From NCBI GenBank assembly GCA_963593905.1, contig CAVBBL010000004.1, positions 1 to 64,000 on the forward strand: a DNA stretch of 64,000 bases. The letters are read 5' to 3'. A program made the translations under genes and the position numbers. The DNA comes from CAG-791 sp963593905. GTDB taxonomy: Bacteria; Bacillota; Clostridia; Lachnospirales; Lachnospiraceae. Below the pieces are notes generated by a model. It had not been told where the DNA came from. It searched no databases and saw nothing but the letters and a program-made list of their open reading frames with translations. Below are positions 18,133-25,216 of the stretch, one piece after another. Position 1 is the first letter of the stretch; every line of letters starts with the position of its first letter.

Positions 18133-18196
18133 TCACTGTGTGATCACTGTTCGATTACTGTTTAGTCACTGCTCAAACACTGTTTCATTGCTGCCT
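18131..18196 (+). repeat. 11-bp imperfect tandem repeat (6 units)
   Basis: Six consecutive 11-base units on the pattern rATCACTGTTy start on the asnS stop codon. The rest of the gap to 18258 holds a degenerate CAGAACTGTTCAGAAATAAG, a weak relative of the family 1 leader end. Confidence 0.7.
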
Positions 18197-18258
18197 GATC
18201 GCAGCAGAACTGTTCAGAAATAAGGATTCATATAAGGAGAAAGCAGGTAAAGTAAATC

Positions 18259-19569
18259 ATGCAGAATGTTCTACATTTAAAGGCACCGGGCAACTGGATC
18301 AATGATCCCAACGGGTTTATTTATTATAAAGGGGAGTATCATCTTTTTTATCAGTATTTTCCCTACGAGCCGATTTGGGGAACCATGCACTGGGGACATG
18401 CGGTCAGCAAGGATCTGATCCACTGGGAGCACCGGGGCGTGGCGCTGTATCCTACAAAGGATTTTGATGCCAATGGTATTTTTTCCGGAAGTGCGCTGGA
18501 GAAAGACGGAGAGCTCCTATTGTATTACACAGCGGTCCATTATCTGGAGGAGGATCCGGATTACATCCACGTAGCCAAAGACAACAAAAACCTTCAGTCC
18601 CAGGCAATGATCCATTCCAAAGACGGCTATACCTTTGATAACCTGCATGGGAAAAAGCAGATCATCCCGCCGGTGACGGACATCTCCATCGGTGATCCCC
18701 AGGAGTGCAGAGATCCCAAGGTCTGGAGGGAAGGAGATAGCTATTACCTTTGCCTTGGCAGCACCCATAATAAGGAGGAAGGCGTCCTCTTGCTGTATCG
18801 GAGTAAAGATGCAGAGAATTGGGAATATGCAAGCCGTCTTCAGGATAAGAGACTGGGCATTTTATTGGAGTGCCCGGACCTGTTCCGGATCGGAGACCAA
18901 TATGCCCTGATCTGCTCTCCTATCTGCAATCATTGCGGGGGAGACAGCCCGGACAGCCAGAGTGTGATACAGAAGGCGGACTTTGATCCGATTTCCGGCA
19001 GAGCATCCCTCAGTCAGGAAAAAGAAAAGCTGTTGGATTACGGCTTGGATCTCTATGCGCCGCAGAGCAATCTGGACGCAGAGGGCAGACGGACAGTCAT
19101 CGCATGGATGCGTATGCCGCAGCCACAGAGACCGGAGGATAATGAAGCATCCGATGGGAAAAGCTGGAGCGGCATGATGTGTCTGCCGAGATTGGTGGAG
19201 TTAAGAGACGGCGAATTCTTCACCCCAGTGCATCCCAATGTGCGCAGCTATTTTTCAGATGCAGACTGCGTCACAGAGTACGGAAACGGCACCCTGTGGG
19301 AGAAGGAAGGCCGGTGCCGGATCCTTACATCCATAAAAAAAGGAGAAAAGCTGAAGGTAAACGGCGTAGAAATCAGTCTGCAGGACGGAATTCTGTGCAT
19401 GGACCGCACGGGATGCCTTCCCGAGAAATGCAAGTGGCACCGCCGCAGTGAAAGTCCTTATGTAGGAGACAGCTGCGAGCTGGAGATCTACGCAGAGCAA
19501 AATCTGGTGGAGGTCTTCGTCAACGACGGACAATACGTGCTCAGTCAGGTGATCTATCCCAGGTCTTAA
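18259..19569 (+). CDS. GH32 beta-fructofuranosidase (sucrase)
   Basis: The 436-residue protein has the GH32 signatures: GNWINDPNGFIYY at residues 11-23 with the nucleophile Asp, CRDPKVW around residue 151 with the transition-state Asp, and LECPDLF around 203 with the acid/base Glu. There is no signal peptide, so it acts in the cytoplasm, most likely on sucrose or sucrose-6-phosphate. It is somewhat shorter than usual (often about 480-500), the C-terminal beta-sandwich being trimmed (EIYAEQNLVEVFVNDGQYVL remains). No sugar transporter or LacI regulator is adjacent, which is unusual. The ribosome site is weak (AAGCAGG). Confidence 0.92.
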   Translation: MQNVLHLKAPGNWINDPNGFIYYKGEYHLFYQYFPYEPIWGTMHWGHAVSKDLIHWEHRGVALYPTKDFDANGIFSGSALEKDGELLLYYTAVHYLEEDPDYIHVAKDNKNLQSQAMIHSKDGYTFDNLHGKKQIIPPVTDISIGDPQECRDPKVWREGDSYYLCLGSTHNKEEGVLLLYRSKDAENWEYASRLQDKRLGILLECPDLFRIGDQYALICSPICNHCGGDSPDSQSVIQKADFDPISGRASLSQEKEKLLDYGLDLYAPQSNLDAEGRRTVIAWMRMPQPQRPEDNEASDGKSWSGMMCLPRLVELRDGEFFTPVHPNVRSYFSDADCVTEYGNGTLWEKEGRCRILTSIKKGEKLKVNGVEISLQDGILCMDRTGCLPEKCKWHRRSESPYVGDSCELEIYAEQNLVEVFVNDGQYVLSQVIYPRS

Positions 19570-19620
19570 AGCAGCGTAAAGCAGTTGATATGGGAAAAGA
19601 CCTGAAAATGTCATAAGAAG

Positions 19621-19715
19621 AGACGTAAAGATGCATAAGAGACGTAAAGATGCATAAGAGACGTAAAGATACATAAGAAACGTAAAGAAATATAAGAAAC
19701 GTAAAGAAACATAAA
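19621..19715 (+). repeat. 19-bp tandem repeat (5 units)
   Basis: Five units of the form AGACGTAAAGATGCATAAG start at 19621, 19640, 19659, 19678 and 19697, the last two with several substitutions. They lie in the gap after the sucrase gene and before the serine dehydratase scar. No coding function. Confidence 0.85.
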
Positions 19716-19788
19716 AGAAGCAATGTTATCAATGAATGACTGAAAATTAAATCAGACAGATAAACGCCAAAGACAAAAAAGAAGCGGG

Positions 19789-19906
19789 GCAGCATAAATC
19801 CGTGAACATTGCCACCATGCAGTTGCATCGATCCGGCAGAGGCAGTCTGGCAGGTACACCCACAGGGCAGGCGATCAGTGAGAAAATTCGGCATCGTGAA
19901 GAATAA
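19789..19906 (+). pseudogene. Chimeric serine dehydratase scar (sdaAB end fused to sdaAA end)
   Basis: The DNA at 19789-19840 matches the sdaAB segment at about 21357-21410 (SVNIATMQL-RSGRG). It then switches, within the shared GGCAGAGGC, to the last part of sdaAA near 22503-22574 (LAGTPTGQAISEKIR, stop). So the middle of a former sdaAB-sdaAA pair is deleted and only 118 bases remain. Downstream the terminator and CAP gene follow just as they do after the intact pair, showing this is the remnant of a tandem duplication. Confidence 0.88.
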
Positions 19907-19918
19907 AGAAAAATAAAA

Positions 19919-19955
19919 CGACGCACTGCCATCTTGCAGTGCGTCGCTCTTTTTA
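19919..19955 (+). terminator. Terminator, copy 1 (after the sda scar)
   Basis: CGACGCACTGC pairs with GCAGTGCGTCG around a CATCTT loop, followed by CTCTTTTT. It is nearly identical to the terminator after sdaAA at 22662. Confidence 0.88.
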
Positions 19956-19965
19956 TAATTTTATC

Positions 19966-20039
19966 GAATTTAGAAATCTATAAATTTACTGAAATTAGAA
20001 ACCTATAAATTTATTGGATTTAGAAATCTATAAAAATCG
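19966..20039 (+). repeat. 25-bp tandem repeat (3 units)
   Basis: Three units of the form GAATTTAGAAATCTATAAAT plus about five bases begin at 19966, 19991 and 20016. The homologous place after the second copy (about 22715-22740) has a single unit, so the repeat expanded after duplication. Confidence 0.8.
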
Positions 20040-20072
20040 ATTACAGAAAACCGAAGGGAATCGGGTTGATTA

Positions 20073-20555
20073 TTAATAGAACTCTGTCACCCAGTACCAC
20101 TGTCCGTTGGTCTTCAGTGCGATGCCGATACCAACCTTGGTATACTGATCGGAAACAATATTTGCGTAGTGTACGGGACTTGTGCACCAGTTGTTCATAA
20201 CTTCGTTGGCGGAAGTCTGACCGTAAGCGAGGTTCTCACCATAGCAGAGATTGGACTGACCAATATCATTTTCTACAGTCCACCAGTCGCTGCCGTTGGG
20301 TCTGGTGTGAGAAAACAGGGAGGTTGTCTCCTCTGCTCTTACGGTTGCAGCTGTTTCCAGATTGCTGTCCACTGTAAGTGCTGGAAGGCCGGCATCTGCG
20401 CGCTTGGCATTGATGATGCTGTAGCATGCTGCTACCTGAGAGCGCATGTCTGCAGCGTGTGTCTGCATGGGAAAACAAACGGATCCGATGAATAATACTG
20501 CGCACAGGATAATCATGTTCTGTGCTAATGAGTTTCCTGTAATTCTAACATTCAT
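20073..20555 (-). CDS. Secreted CAP-domain protein, copy 1
   Basis: The 160-residue protein has a signal peptide (IILCAVLFIGSVCFP, cleavage near THAAD) and one CAP/SCP domain with INAKRADAGLPAL, RAEETTSLFSHTRPNGSDWW, YGENLAYGQTSANEVMNNW and VHYANIVSDQYTKVGIG. It is about 90% identical to the copy at 22822. One visible change is SPVHYANI here versus SPGHYANI in the other copy; the Gly is the commoner residue in this motif. CAP proteins of bacteria are extracellular with unclear biochemical role. AAAGGAGG lies about ten bases before the ATG. Unlike copy 2 it is not behind a riboswitch but uses a promoter block shared with the secreted protein at 15733. Confidence 0.92.
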   Translation of the reverse strand: MNVRITGNSLAQNMIILCAVLFIGSVCFPMQTHAADMRSQVAACYSIINAKRADAGLPALTVDSNLETAATVRAEETTSLFSHTRPNGSDWWTVENDIGQSNLCYGENLAYGQTSANEVMNNWCTSPVHYANIVSDQYTKVGIGIALKTNGQWYWVTEFY

Positions 20556-20593
20556 TTTATTTCGTCCTCCTTTTTGGGGATATATATTTTAAA

Positions 20594-20632
20594 GTTGTTT
20601 TTTGCGTGTTAACGTATGTATGTTGTTTGCGT
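20594..20632. promoter_or_regulatory. Direct-repeat operator candidate (block 2)
   Basis: GTTGTTTTTTGCGT (20594-20607) and GTTGTTTGCGT (20622-20632) reproduce the repeat pair seen at 16274-16313, and the flanking bases are also similar. Confidence 0.4.
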
Positions 20633-20680
20633 GAGGAATTATATAAATGGGTGTGTAATGAAAACGTAACAACAGAATTC

Positions 20681-20710
20681 TTGGTATTATCCGGGAAATG
20701 TTTGTATAAT
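20681..20710 (+). promoter_or_regulatory. Promoter toward sdaAB (block 2)
   Basis: TTGGTA and TATAAT are separated by 18 bases, with a TG upstream of the -10. The element and the surrounding ~50 bases match the asnS promoter block at 16370. The leader from here to 20857 includes a GCAAAT/ATTTGC stem and AGAGGATTATT before sdaAB. Confidence 0.65.
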
Positions 20711-20857
20711 GAGGGAAGAAAGCAATGGGTAATCAAAGTTTTCGCAAGGCCATTGGTGCTGCAGGTGCCGCCAATCGTCTTGATTGCAAATCAGACAGCG
20801 ATTTAATTTGCGATTTCTCCTATGTGGAACACCTATTTATAGATATAGAGGATTATT

Positions 20858-21520
20858 ATGAATTTATTTGACGTAGTGGGACCAGTGATGGTAGGTCCCT
20901 CCAGCTCCCATACGGCAGGAGCGGTCCGCATTGGAAATGTAAGCCGTAAGCTTCTGGGGGATGAGATCAAAACGGCAAGGATTGGTCTGCATGGATCCTT
21001 TTTGGCCACGGGAAAAGGACATGGCACGGACAGAGCATTGATCGCAGGCCTTATGGGATTTGCTGTAGATGATGACCGGATTCCGGAGAGCTTTGCGCTG
21101 GCGAAGGAGAAAGGGATGGATTTTTCCTTCGGTGCCATTGATCTGGGAGAGGAGGCACATCCGAATTCTGCCAGATTGGAGCTGATCTCGGAGAGCGGAA
21201 GGCAGCTGGAGATTGTAGGTGCTTCCGTGGGCGGCGGCAGGATCATGATCAAGGAGTTGGATGGACTGGAGGCTAATTTCAGCGGAGATTATCCCACATT
21301 GATCGTGCACAACGAGGACCAGCCGGGACACGTGGCGGAGGTAACTTCCATGCTGCAGCATAAATCCGTGAATATCGCCACCATGCAGCTGTATCGCTCA
21401 GGAAGAGGCGGCCATGCGGTGATGGTCATAGAGTGCGACCAGGAAATCCCGGAGGAATCCGTGCGCTGGCTTGGCCACCTGGAAGGGGTGGAAAAGGTGA
21501 CGTATTACAGTCTCTTATAG
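20858..21520 (+). CDS. sdaAB: L-serine dehydratase, iron-sulfur dependent, beta subunit
   Basis: The 220-residue protein is the usual length for the two-subunit enzyme. The first two thirds carry the SDH beta domain (VGPVMVGPSSSHTAGAVRIG with the SSSHT substrate loop; GHGTDRALIAGLMGF). The end is an ACT regulatory domain (PTLIVHNEDQPGHVAEVTSM; SVNIATMQLYRSGRGG). With the alpha subunit it deaminates L-serine to pyruvate and ammonia. AGAGGATTATT precedes the ATG. The alpha-subunit gene follows after a 178-base gap that includes a hairpin (GGTAAAAG...CTTTTACC). Confidence 0.95.
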   Translation: MNLFDVVGPVMVGPSSSHTAGAVRIGNVSRKLLGDEIKTARIGLHGSFLATGKGHGTDRALIAGLMGFAVDDDRIPESFALAKEKGMDFSFGAIDLGEEAHPNSARLELISESGRQLEIVGASVGGGRIMIKELDGLEANFSGDYPTLIVHNEDQPGHVAEVTSMLQHKSVNIATMQLYRSGRGGHAVMVIECDQEIPEESVRWLGHLEGVEKVTYYSLL

Positions 21521-21698
21521 GCATATTGGATTTTGGGCTGCCGGAGGTAAAAGGTGCAAAACACCGTCGAGAGCTTGCTTTCGTGAGGCGCTTTTACCTT
21601 GAATTCCGCCAAATCATGAGTAAGTAGCTATTTCTTTTTAAAAATGAGCAAACTTCTGCTCCGGACAGTGCTGCAAAGCACGGAAGATGAAAGGAATT

Positions 21699-22574
21699 AT
21701 GTATAAATCGTTAGAGGAGATCATCACAGAATGTGAAAACACCGGAAAGCCTTTTTGGAAGGTGGTACAGGAGGAGGACTGTCGGGAGGCAGGTATGTCA
21801 GAGGAGGAATCCTTTGCCAGGATGACCCAGATCTACAGGGCGATGGAAGCCTCAGACAACAATTATGATCCCACGCTGCGCTCCGCCAGCGGATTGGTAG
21901 GGACAGACGCAGAAAAGGTACGCATCAGGGAAAGGGAGGGAAAGCTTCTCTGCGGCAGCTTCACCGCTCACGTTATGGAGCGGGCTCTCCGCATCGCAGA
22001 GTCCAATGCCTGTATGAAGCGAATCGTGGCTGCTCCCACGGCAGGTTCCTGCGGCGTGGTGCCCGCTGTGCTTTTATCCATGCGGGAGAAGGGAGGTTAT
22101 ACCGAAGAAGAAATGGTACAGGCCCTCTACGTCACAGCCGGTGTCGGCGGCGTCATTGCTTCCAGAGCAAGTCTCGCCGGAGCAGAAGGGGGATGTCAGG
22201 CGGAGATTGGCTCGGCTTCCGCGATGGCAGCAGCGGCGGCGGTGAGCCTTTTGGGAGGCACTGCCAGGACGATGGCCAATGCCTCCGCCATGGCGCTGGC
22301 AGGGCTACTGGGGCTTGTCTGTGATCCGGTAGCAGGTCTTGTGGAGGTTCCCTGTGTGAAGAGAAATGTGATCGGTGCGCTGAATGCGGTATCCTGCAGT
22401 GATATGGCTATGGCAGGGATTGAGAGCAGGATTCCCCCGGATGAGGTGATCGATGCCATGAAGGCGGTAGGTCATGCCATGCATGCCGATCTGCGCGAGA
22501 CAGGCAGAGGCGGTCTGGCAGGCACACCCACAGGCCAGGCGATCAGCGAGAAAATTCGGTGCCATGAAGAATAA
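21699..22574 (+). CDS. sdaAA: L-serine dehydratase, iron-sulfur dependent, alpha subunit
   Basis: The 291-residue protein contains the catalytic SDH alpha domain: MKRIVAAPTAGSCGVVPAVL, GGCQAEIGSASAMAAAAAV and CDPVAGLVEVPCVKRN. The Cys residues in SCGVVP, CDPVAG and VPCVKR are expected 4Fe-4S ligands. The ending GTPTGQAISEKIRCHEE is normal. I prefer the ATG at 21699 (MYKSLEEII) because family members start at that point; an ATG at 21687 is also in frame and the ribosome site (AAAGGA) lies between them. The enzyme is oxygen-sensitive, consistent with an anaerobe. Intact, unlike the scar upstream. Confidence 0.95.
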   Translation: MYKSLEEIITECENTGKPFWKVVQEEDCREAGMSEEESFARMTQIYRAMEASDNNYDPTLRSASGLVGTDAEKVRIREREGKLLCGSFTAHVMERALRIAESNACMKRIVAAPTAGSCGVVPAVLLSMREKGGYTEEEMVQALYVTAGVGGVIASRASLAGAEGGCQAEIGSASAMAAAAAVSLLGGTARTMANASAMALAGLLGLVCDPVAGLVEVPCVKRNVIGALNAVSCSDMAMAGIESRIPPDEVIDAMKAVGHAMHADLRETGRGGLAGTPTGQAISEKIRCHEE

Positions 22575-22660
22575 AGAGAAGTAAAGAGAAATAAAGATAA
22601 AGAGAAAAATTTAAAGAAAAGAATTTAAAGAAAAAACTGAAGAAAAATAAAGAAAAATGG
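22567..22660 (+). repeat. A-rich degenerate repeat after sdaAA
   Basis: The bases after the stop are built of AAAGARAAATAAAG-like units without a strict period. A shorter version lies after the scar at 19903. Confidence 0.5.
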
Positions 22661-22661
22661 A

Positions 22662-22700
22662 AGCGACGCACTGCCATCTTGCAGTGCGTCGCTGTTTTTA
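22662..22700 (+). terminator. Terminator after sdaAA, copy 2
   Basis: AGCGACGCACTGC pairs with GCAGTGCGTCGCT, loop CATCTT, followed by GTTTTT. Near-duplicate of 19919-19955. Confidence 0.92.
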
Positions 22701-22821
22701 CATTTTTTACGATCTTATTGAACTTAGAAATTATAAAAAGCGATCAAAGAAAATCTTAATAATCTCAATGAATCTTAAGAAATTGTAATTAAACCAATTG
22801 ACCTTAAGAAATCATGCTGAT

Positions 22822-23304
22822 TTAATAGAACTCTGTTACCCAGTACCACTGTCCGTCGGATTTCTGTGCGATGCCGATACCAACCTTGGTATACTGACCG
22901 GAAACGATATTTGCGTAGTGTCCGGGGCTTGTGCACCAGTCGTTCATAACTTCGTTGGCGGAAGTCTGACCGTAAGCGAGGTTCTCGCCATAGCAGAGAT
23001 TGGTCTGGCCGATATCATTTTCTACAGTCCACCAGTCACTGCCGTTTGGTCTGGTGTGGGAGAACAGGGAAGTCGTCTCTTCTGCTCTTACGGTTGCTGC
23101 TGTTTCCAGATTGCTGTCCACTGCAAGTGCCGGAAGGCCGGCAGCTGCGCGCTTGGCATTGATGATGCTGTAGCATGCTGCTACCTGAGAGCGCATGTCT
23201 GCAGCGTGTGCCTGCATGGGAAAGCAAGCGGATCCGATGAATAATACTGCGCACAGGATAATCATCTTCTGTGCTAATGAGTTTCTTAAACCTTCTTTCT
23301 TCAT
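22822..23304 (-). CDS. Secreted CAP-domain protein, copy 2, c-di-GMP riboswitch controlled
   Basis: The 160-residue protein has a signal peptide (IILCAVLFIGSACFP; cleavage near AHAAD) and one CAP/SCP domain (INAKRAAAGLPAL; FSHTRPNGSDWW; YGENLAYGQTSANEVMNDW; SPGHYANIV). ATG 23304 is preferred to ATG 23310 because AGAGGAG would lie only one or two bases from the latter. The gene sits downstream of a cyclic-di-GMP-I riboswitch, a terminator and a potential ribosome-site-masking hairpin, all on the minus strand. Thus the paralogue pair is regulated differently. A CAP protein under c-di-GMP control suggests a part in surface attachment or the switch from motile to sessile life; this is inference. 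Confidence 0.92.
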   Translation of the reverse strand: MKKEGLRNSLAQKMIILCAVLFIGSACFPMQAHAADMRSQVAACYSIINAKRAAAGLPALAVDSNLETAATVRAEETTSLFSHTRPNGSDWWTVENDIGQTNLCYGENLAYGQTSANEVMNDWCTSPGHYANIVSGQYTKVGIGIAQKSDGQWYWVTEFY

Positions 23305-23310
23305 ATTCAT

Positions 23311-23368
23311 ACTCCTCTCTAGGGCAGATGGCTCATTTCAGAGTCACCTAGAGGAGCAGCCAATGCCC
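23311..23368 (-). promoter_or_regulatory. Potential ribosome-site switch in the CAP leader
   Basis: On the minus strand CTCCTCTAGG can pair with CCTAGAGAGGAG, hiding the AGAGGAG ribosome site. The competing fold GGGCA-TGGCT with AGCCA-TGCCC uses the overlapping bases and frees it. The two pairings are mutually exclusive. Confidence 0.45.
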
Positions 23369-23432
23369 TTTTGTATTCGCTAATCTGTGCATCTAAGCCT
23401 TATTCTCATAGAAAAAAAGGATTTTAGCGCAC

Positions 23433-23469
23433 AAAAAAAGCACTATACGGAAAGGGACCTTTAGTGCTT
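23433..23469 (-). terminator. Terminator of the c-di-GMP riboswitch
   Basis: On the minus strand AAGCACTA pairs with TAGTGCTT (inner AAGG/CCTT), followed by seven T. It lies about 15 bases after the aptamer, the standard place for the expression platform. Confidence 0.88.
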
Positions 23470-23483
23470 GAGTGCATTTCTGC

Positions 23484-23553
23484 GTTTGCAACTGGCTACC
23501 ATCTTACAGGCCCTATAGCTTTGCGTCACAACCTTTCGATTGCTTTGCCAAAA
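23484..23553 (-). ncRNA. Cyclic-di-GMP-I (GEMM-I) riboswitch aptamer
   Basis: Read on the minus strand the conserved GEMM-I elements appear in order: GGCAAA, the GAAA tetraloop closed by CAATC...GGTTG, GACGCAAAGC, AGGGCC, then ATGGTAGCCAGTTGC. The outer stem pairs TTTGGCAA with TTGCAAA. A promoter lies just upstream and a terminator just downstream, followed by the CAP gene. The aptamer binds the second messenger c-di-GMP and would control read-through to the CAP gene. Confidence 0.92.
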
Positions 23554-23565
23554 TATTAAGTTTAC

Positions 23566-23594
23566 ATAATACGAAACTACGAAACGTAAAACAA
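23566..23594 (-). promoter_or_regulatory. Promoter of the riboswitch transcript
   Basis: On the minus strand TTGTTT and TATTAT are separated by exactly 17 bases, placing the start site a few bases before the aptamer. Confidence 0.6.
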
Positions 23595-23985
23595 TTTACC
23601 TTTGCCCTGCAGTGCTTGAACGTTTCTGAACTAATGATAGTAAAAAAGTGTTATAAAATCAAGTGGAAAAAAGGAAAAATTGTAAAATTTTATCAAGTTG
23701 TATAGTAAATCTTTATATTGAATCTTTATGCCGTAATTTATTGCAGCTGCGTATCGGAAAAATCGCGTTGTTGACGTGTACGGTATCAATAATGTTTGGA
23801 AAAATGTTATTGAGCATTTCTTTCAAACTTTATCGCTATATAACTCTATATGCCGCATTTTATTGTGTGACCGTAACCGGAAAGTATGAAATAAAAAACA
23901 ATCTATCCTATTTCCATTTCAGATTAGTTTTGTGATAATGAAAGACAGGTAAAAGCCGCAATGATTGAGGCATATGGAGGAAAAA
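23595..23985. other. Intergenic region upstream of the FNT channel
   Basis: AT-rich and without a convincing gene. A dyad TTGAC...GTATCAA near 23770-23790 (TTGA-N11-TCAA) is a loose match to a CRP/FNR-type site, which would fit a formate/nitrite-type channel; support is weak. Confidence 0.3.
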
Positions 23986-24840
23986 ATGACAGAACAGCAT
24001 TTTAATACCCCCGCAGAGGTGATTTCTGCGACATTGGAAGGCGGAAAGCGTAAATCACAGCTTCCTATAGGAAAGATGATTCTTTTGGGCATTATGGCAG
24101 GCGCGTTTATCGCGTTAGGCGGTGCCACCAGCAGCACGGCCGTTCATAATATACCCAATGTGGGTTTGGCCAGAGCAGTGGCAGCCTGCATTTTCCCTGT
24201 GGGTCTTATGATGATCGTTTTCGTGGGCGGCGAGCTGTTTACAGGGGACTGCCTGATGGTGATGGATGTGATCGACGGCAAGGTGTCCTGGAAGGCGTGC
24301 CTGCGGAGCCTGTGCATCGTCTATCTCAGTAATCTGGTAGGCGCACTGATCATCGATGTACTGGTGTGTTATTCCGGTAATCTGGATTATTCAGACGGCC
24401 TTTTAGGTGCTTATACGATCAAGGTAGCACTGGGCAAGATTTCCATTACACCGCTTCGGGGCATTACCTCCGGCATCCTTTGTAATATCCTGGTGTGTAT
24501 TGCCGTGCTGATGGCAGCAGCGGCTTCTGACATTGCCGGAAAGGTTTGGGCGATCTTTTTCCCGATCATGGCCTTTGTGGTGGGCGGATTTGAACACTGT
24601 GTGGCCAATATGTTCTATATTCCTGCCGGTATTATGGCAGCAGCGAACCCCACCTATGCAGCAAAAGCCCAGGAAGCATACGGGATCACCGCGGAGCAGC
24701 TGCAGCAGCTGAATGCTTTGAACAGTCTGCATAATTTTATTCCCGTGACTATTGGGAATGTCATTGGCGGTATGATTTTTGTGGGGATTCCCTGTTACCT
24801 GATTCAGGTCAGTAAGAAGAAGCAGGCAGAAAAATCATAA
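23986..24840 (+). CDS. Formate/nitrite transporter (FNT) family channel
   Basis: The 284-residue protein has six membrane segments and FNT hallmarks: GKMILLGIMAGAFIALGG, VGGELFTGDCLMV at the first half-helix, ILCNILVCIAVLMA, and FEHCVANMFYIPAGI in the second half. FNT pentamers pass formate, nitrite or hydrosulfide across the membrane. ATG 23986 is chosen because TGGAGG lies six bases upstream. No pyruvate-formate lyase or nitrite reductase gene is adjacent, so formate is only the default guess for a fermenter. Confidence 0.92.
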   Translation: MTEQHFNTPAEVISATLEGGKRKSQLPIGKMILLGIMAGAFIALGGATSSTAVHNIPNVGLARAVAACIFPVGLMMIVFVGGELFTGDCLMVMDVIDGKVSWKACLRSLCIVYLSNLVGALIIDVLVCYSGNLDYSDGLLGAYTIKVALGKISITPLRGITSGILCNILVCIAVLMAAAASDIAGKVWAIFFPIMAFVVGGFEHCVANMFYIPAGIMAAANPTYAAKAQEAYGITAEQLQQLNALNSLHNFIPVTIGNVIGGMIFVGIPCYLIQVSKKKQAEKS

Positions 24841-25216
24841 GCATTAAACATCAGTTCCAACATTGCTGTTATAACCAATGTGGGCGAGAAAACCCACGGT
24901 TTCAACCGTGAGGATGATAGGAAGATTTGAGTCGCAATTCGAAAACGGCAGATAAAAGACATAGCATACAGTTACATAAAAGCGCAGTTTCTCGCAGAGA
25001 AGTCTGCGCTTTTTTAGTGCGAGACAGAGCAGGCAATTCACACTTTTTTCACGGCAAGCCCATTTTCTGATCAAAATTTTGTCTTATTATGGACCATATA
25101 AGAAACAGTGCGGGATGGCTTGCCGGCAAAATTTTTCACGTGAGCGAGCTTTCATCGGAACTATGAATCTTTTGATTCCGGCATCTTGCATATAGGAAAA
25201 AGGAGAATTGCAGATT
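24841..25216. other. Intergenic region with terminator and possible IS200/IS605-like trace
   Basis: At 24888-24920 the order GAAAACCCACGGTTTCAACCGTG resembles the hairpin found at ends of IS200/IS605 elements, but no tnpA or tnpB frame remains, so this may be chance. Past the terminator at 24979 the sequence up to the lipoprotein gene holds only its ribosome site (AAAGGAG). Confidence 0.25.
24979..25015 (+). terminator. Terminator after the FNT gene
   Basis: AAAGCGCAG pairs with CTGCGCTTT and is followed by six T. Confidence 0.88.

Noticed and set aside
23663..23935. 90-residue open frame before the FNT gene
   Set aside because: AT-rich, no convincing ribosome site, no family resemblance and in a region that looks regulatory.
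24870..24945. Intact IS200/IS605 element
   Set aside because: Only a short hairpin resembling an element end is present; no transposase frame on either strand.
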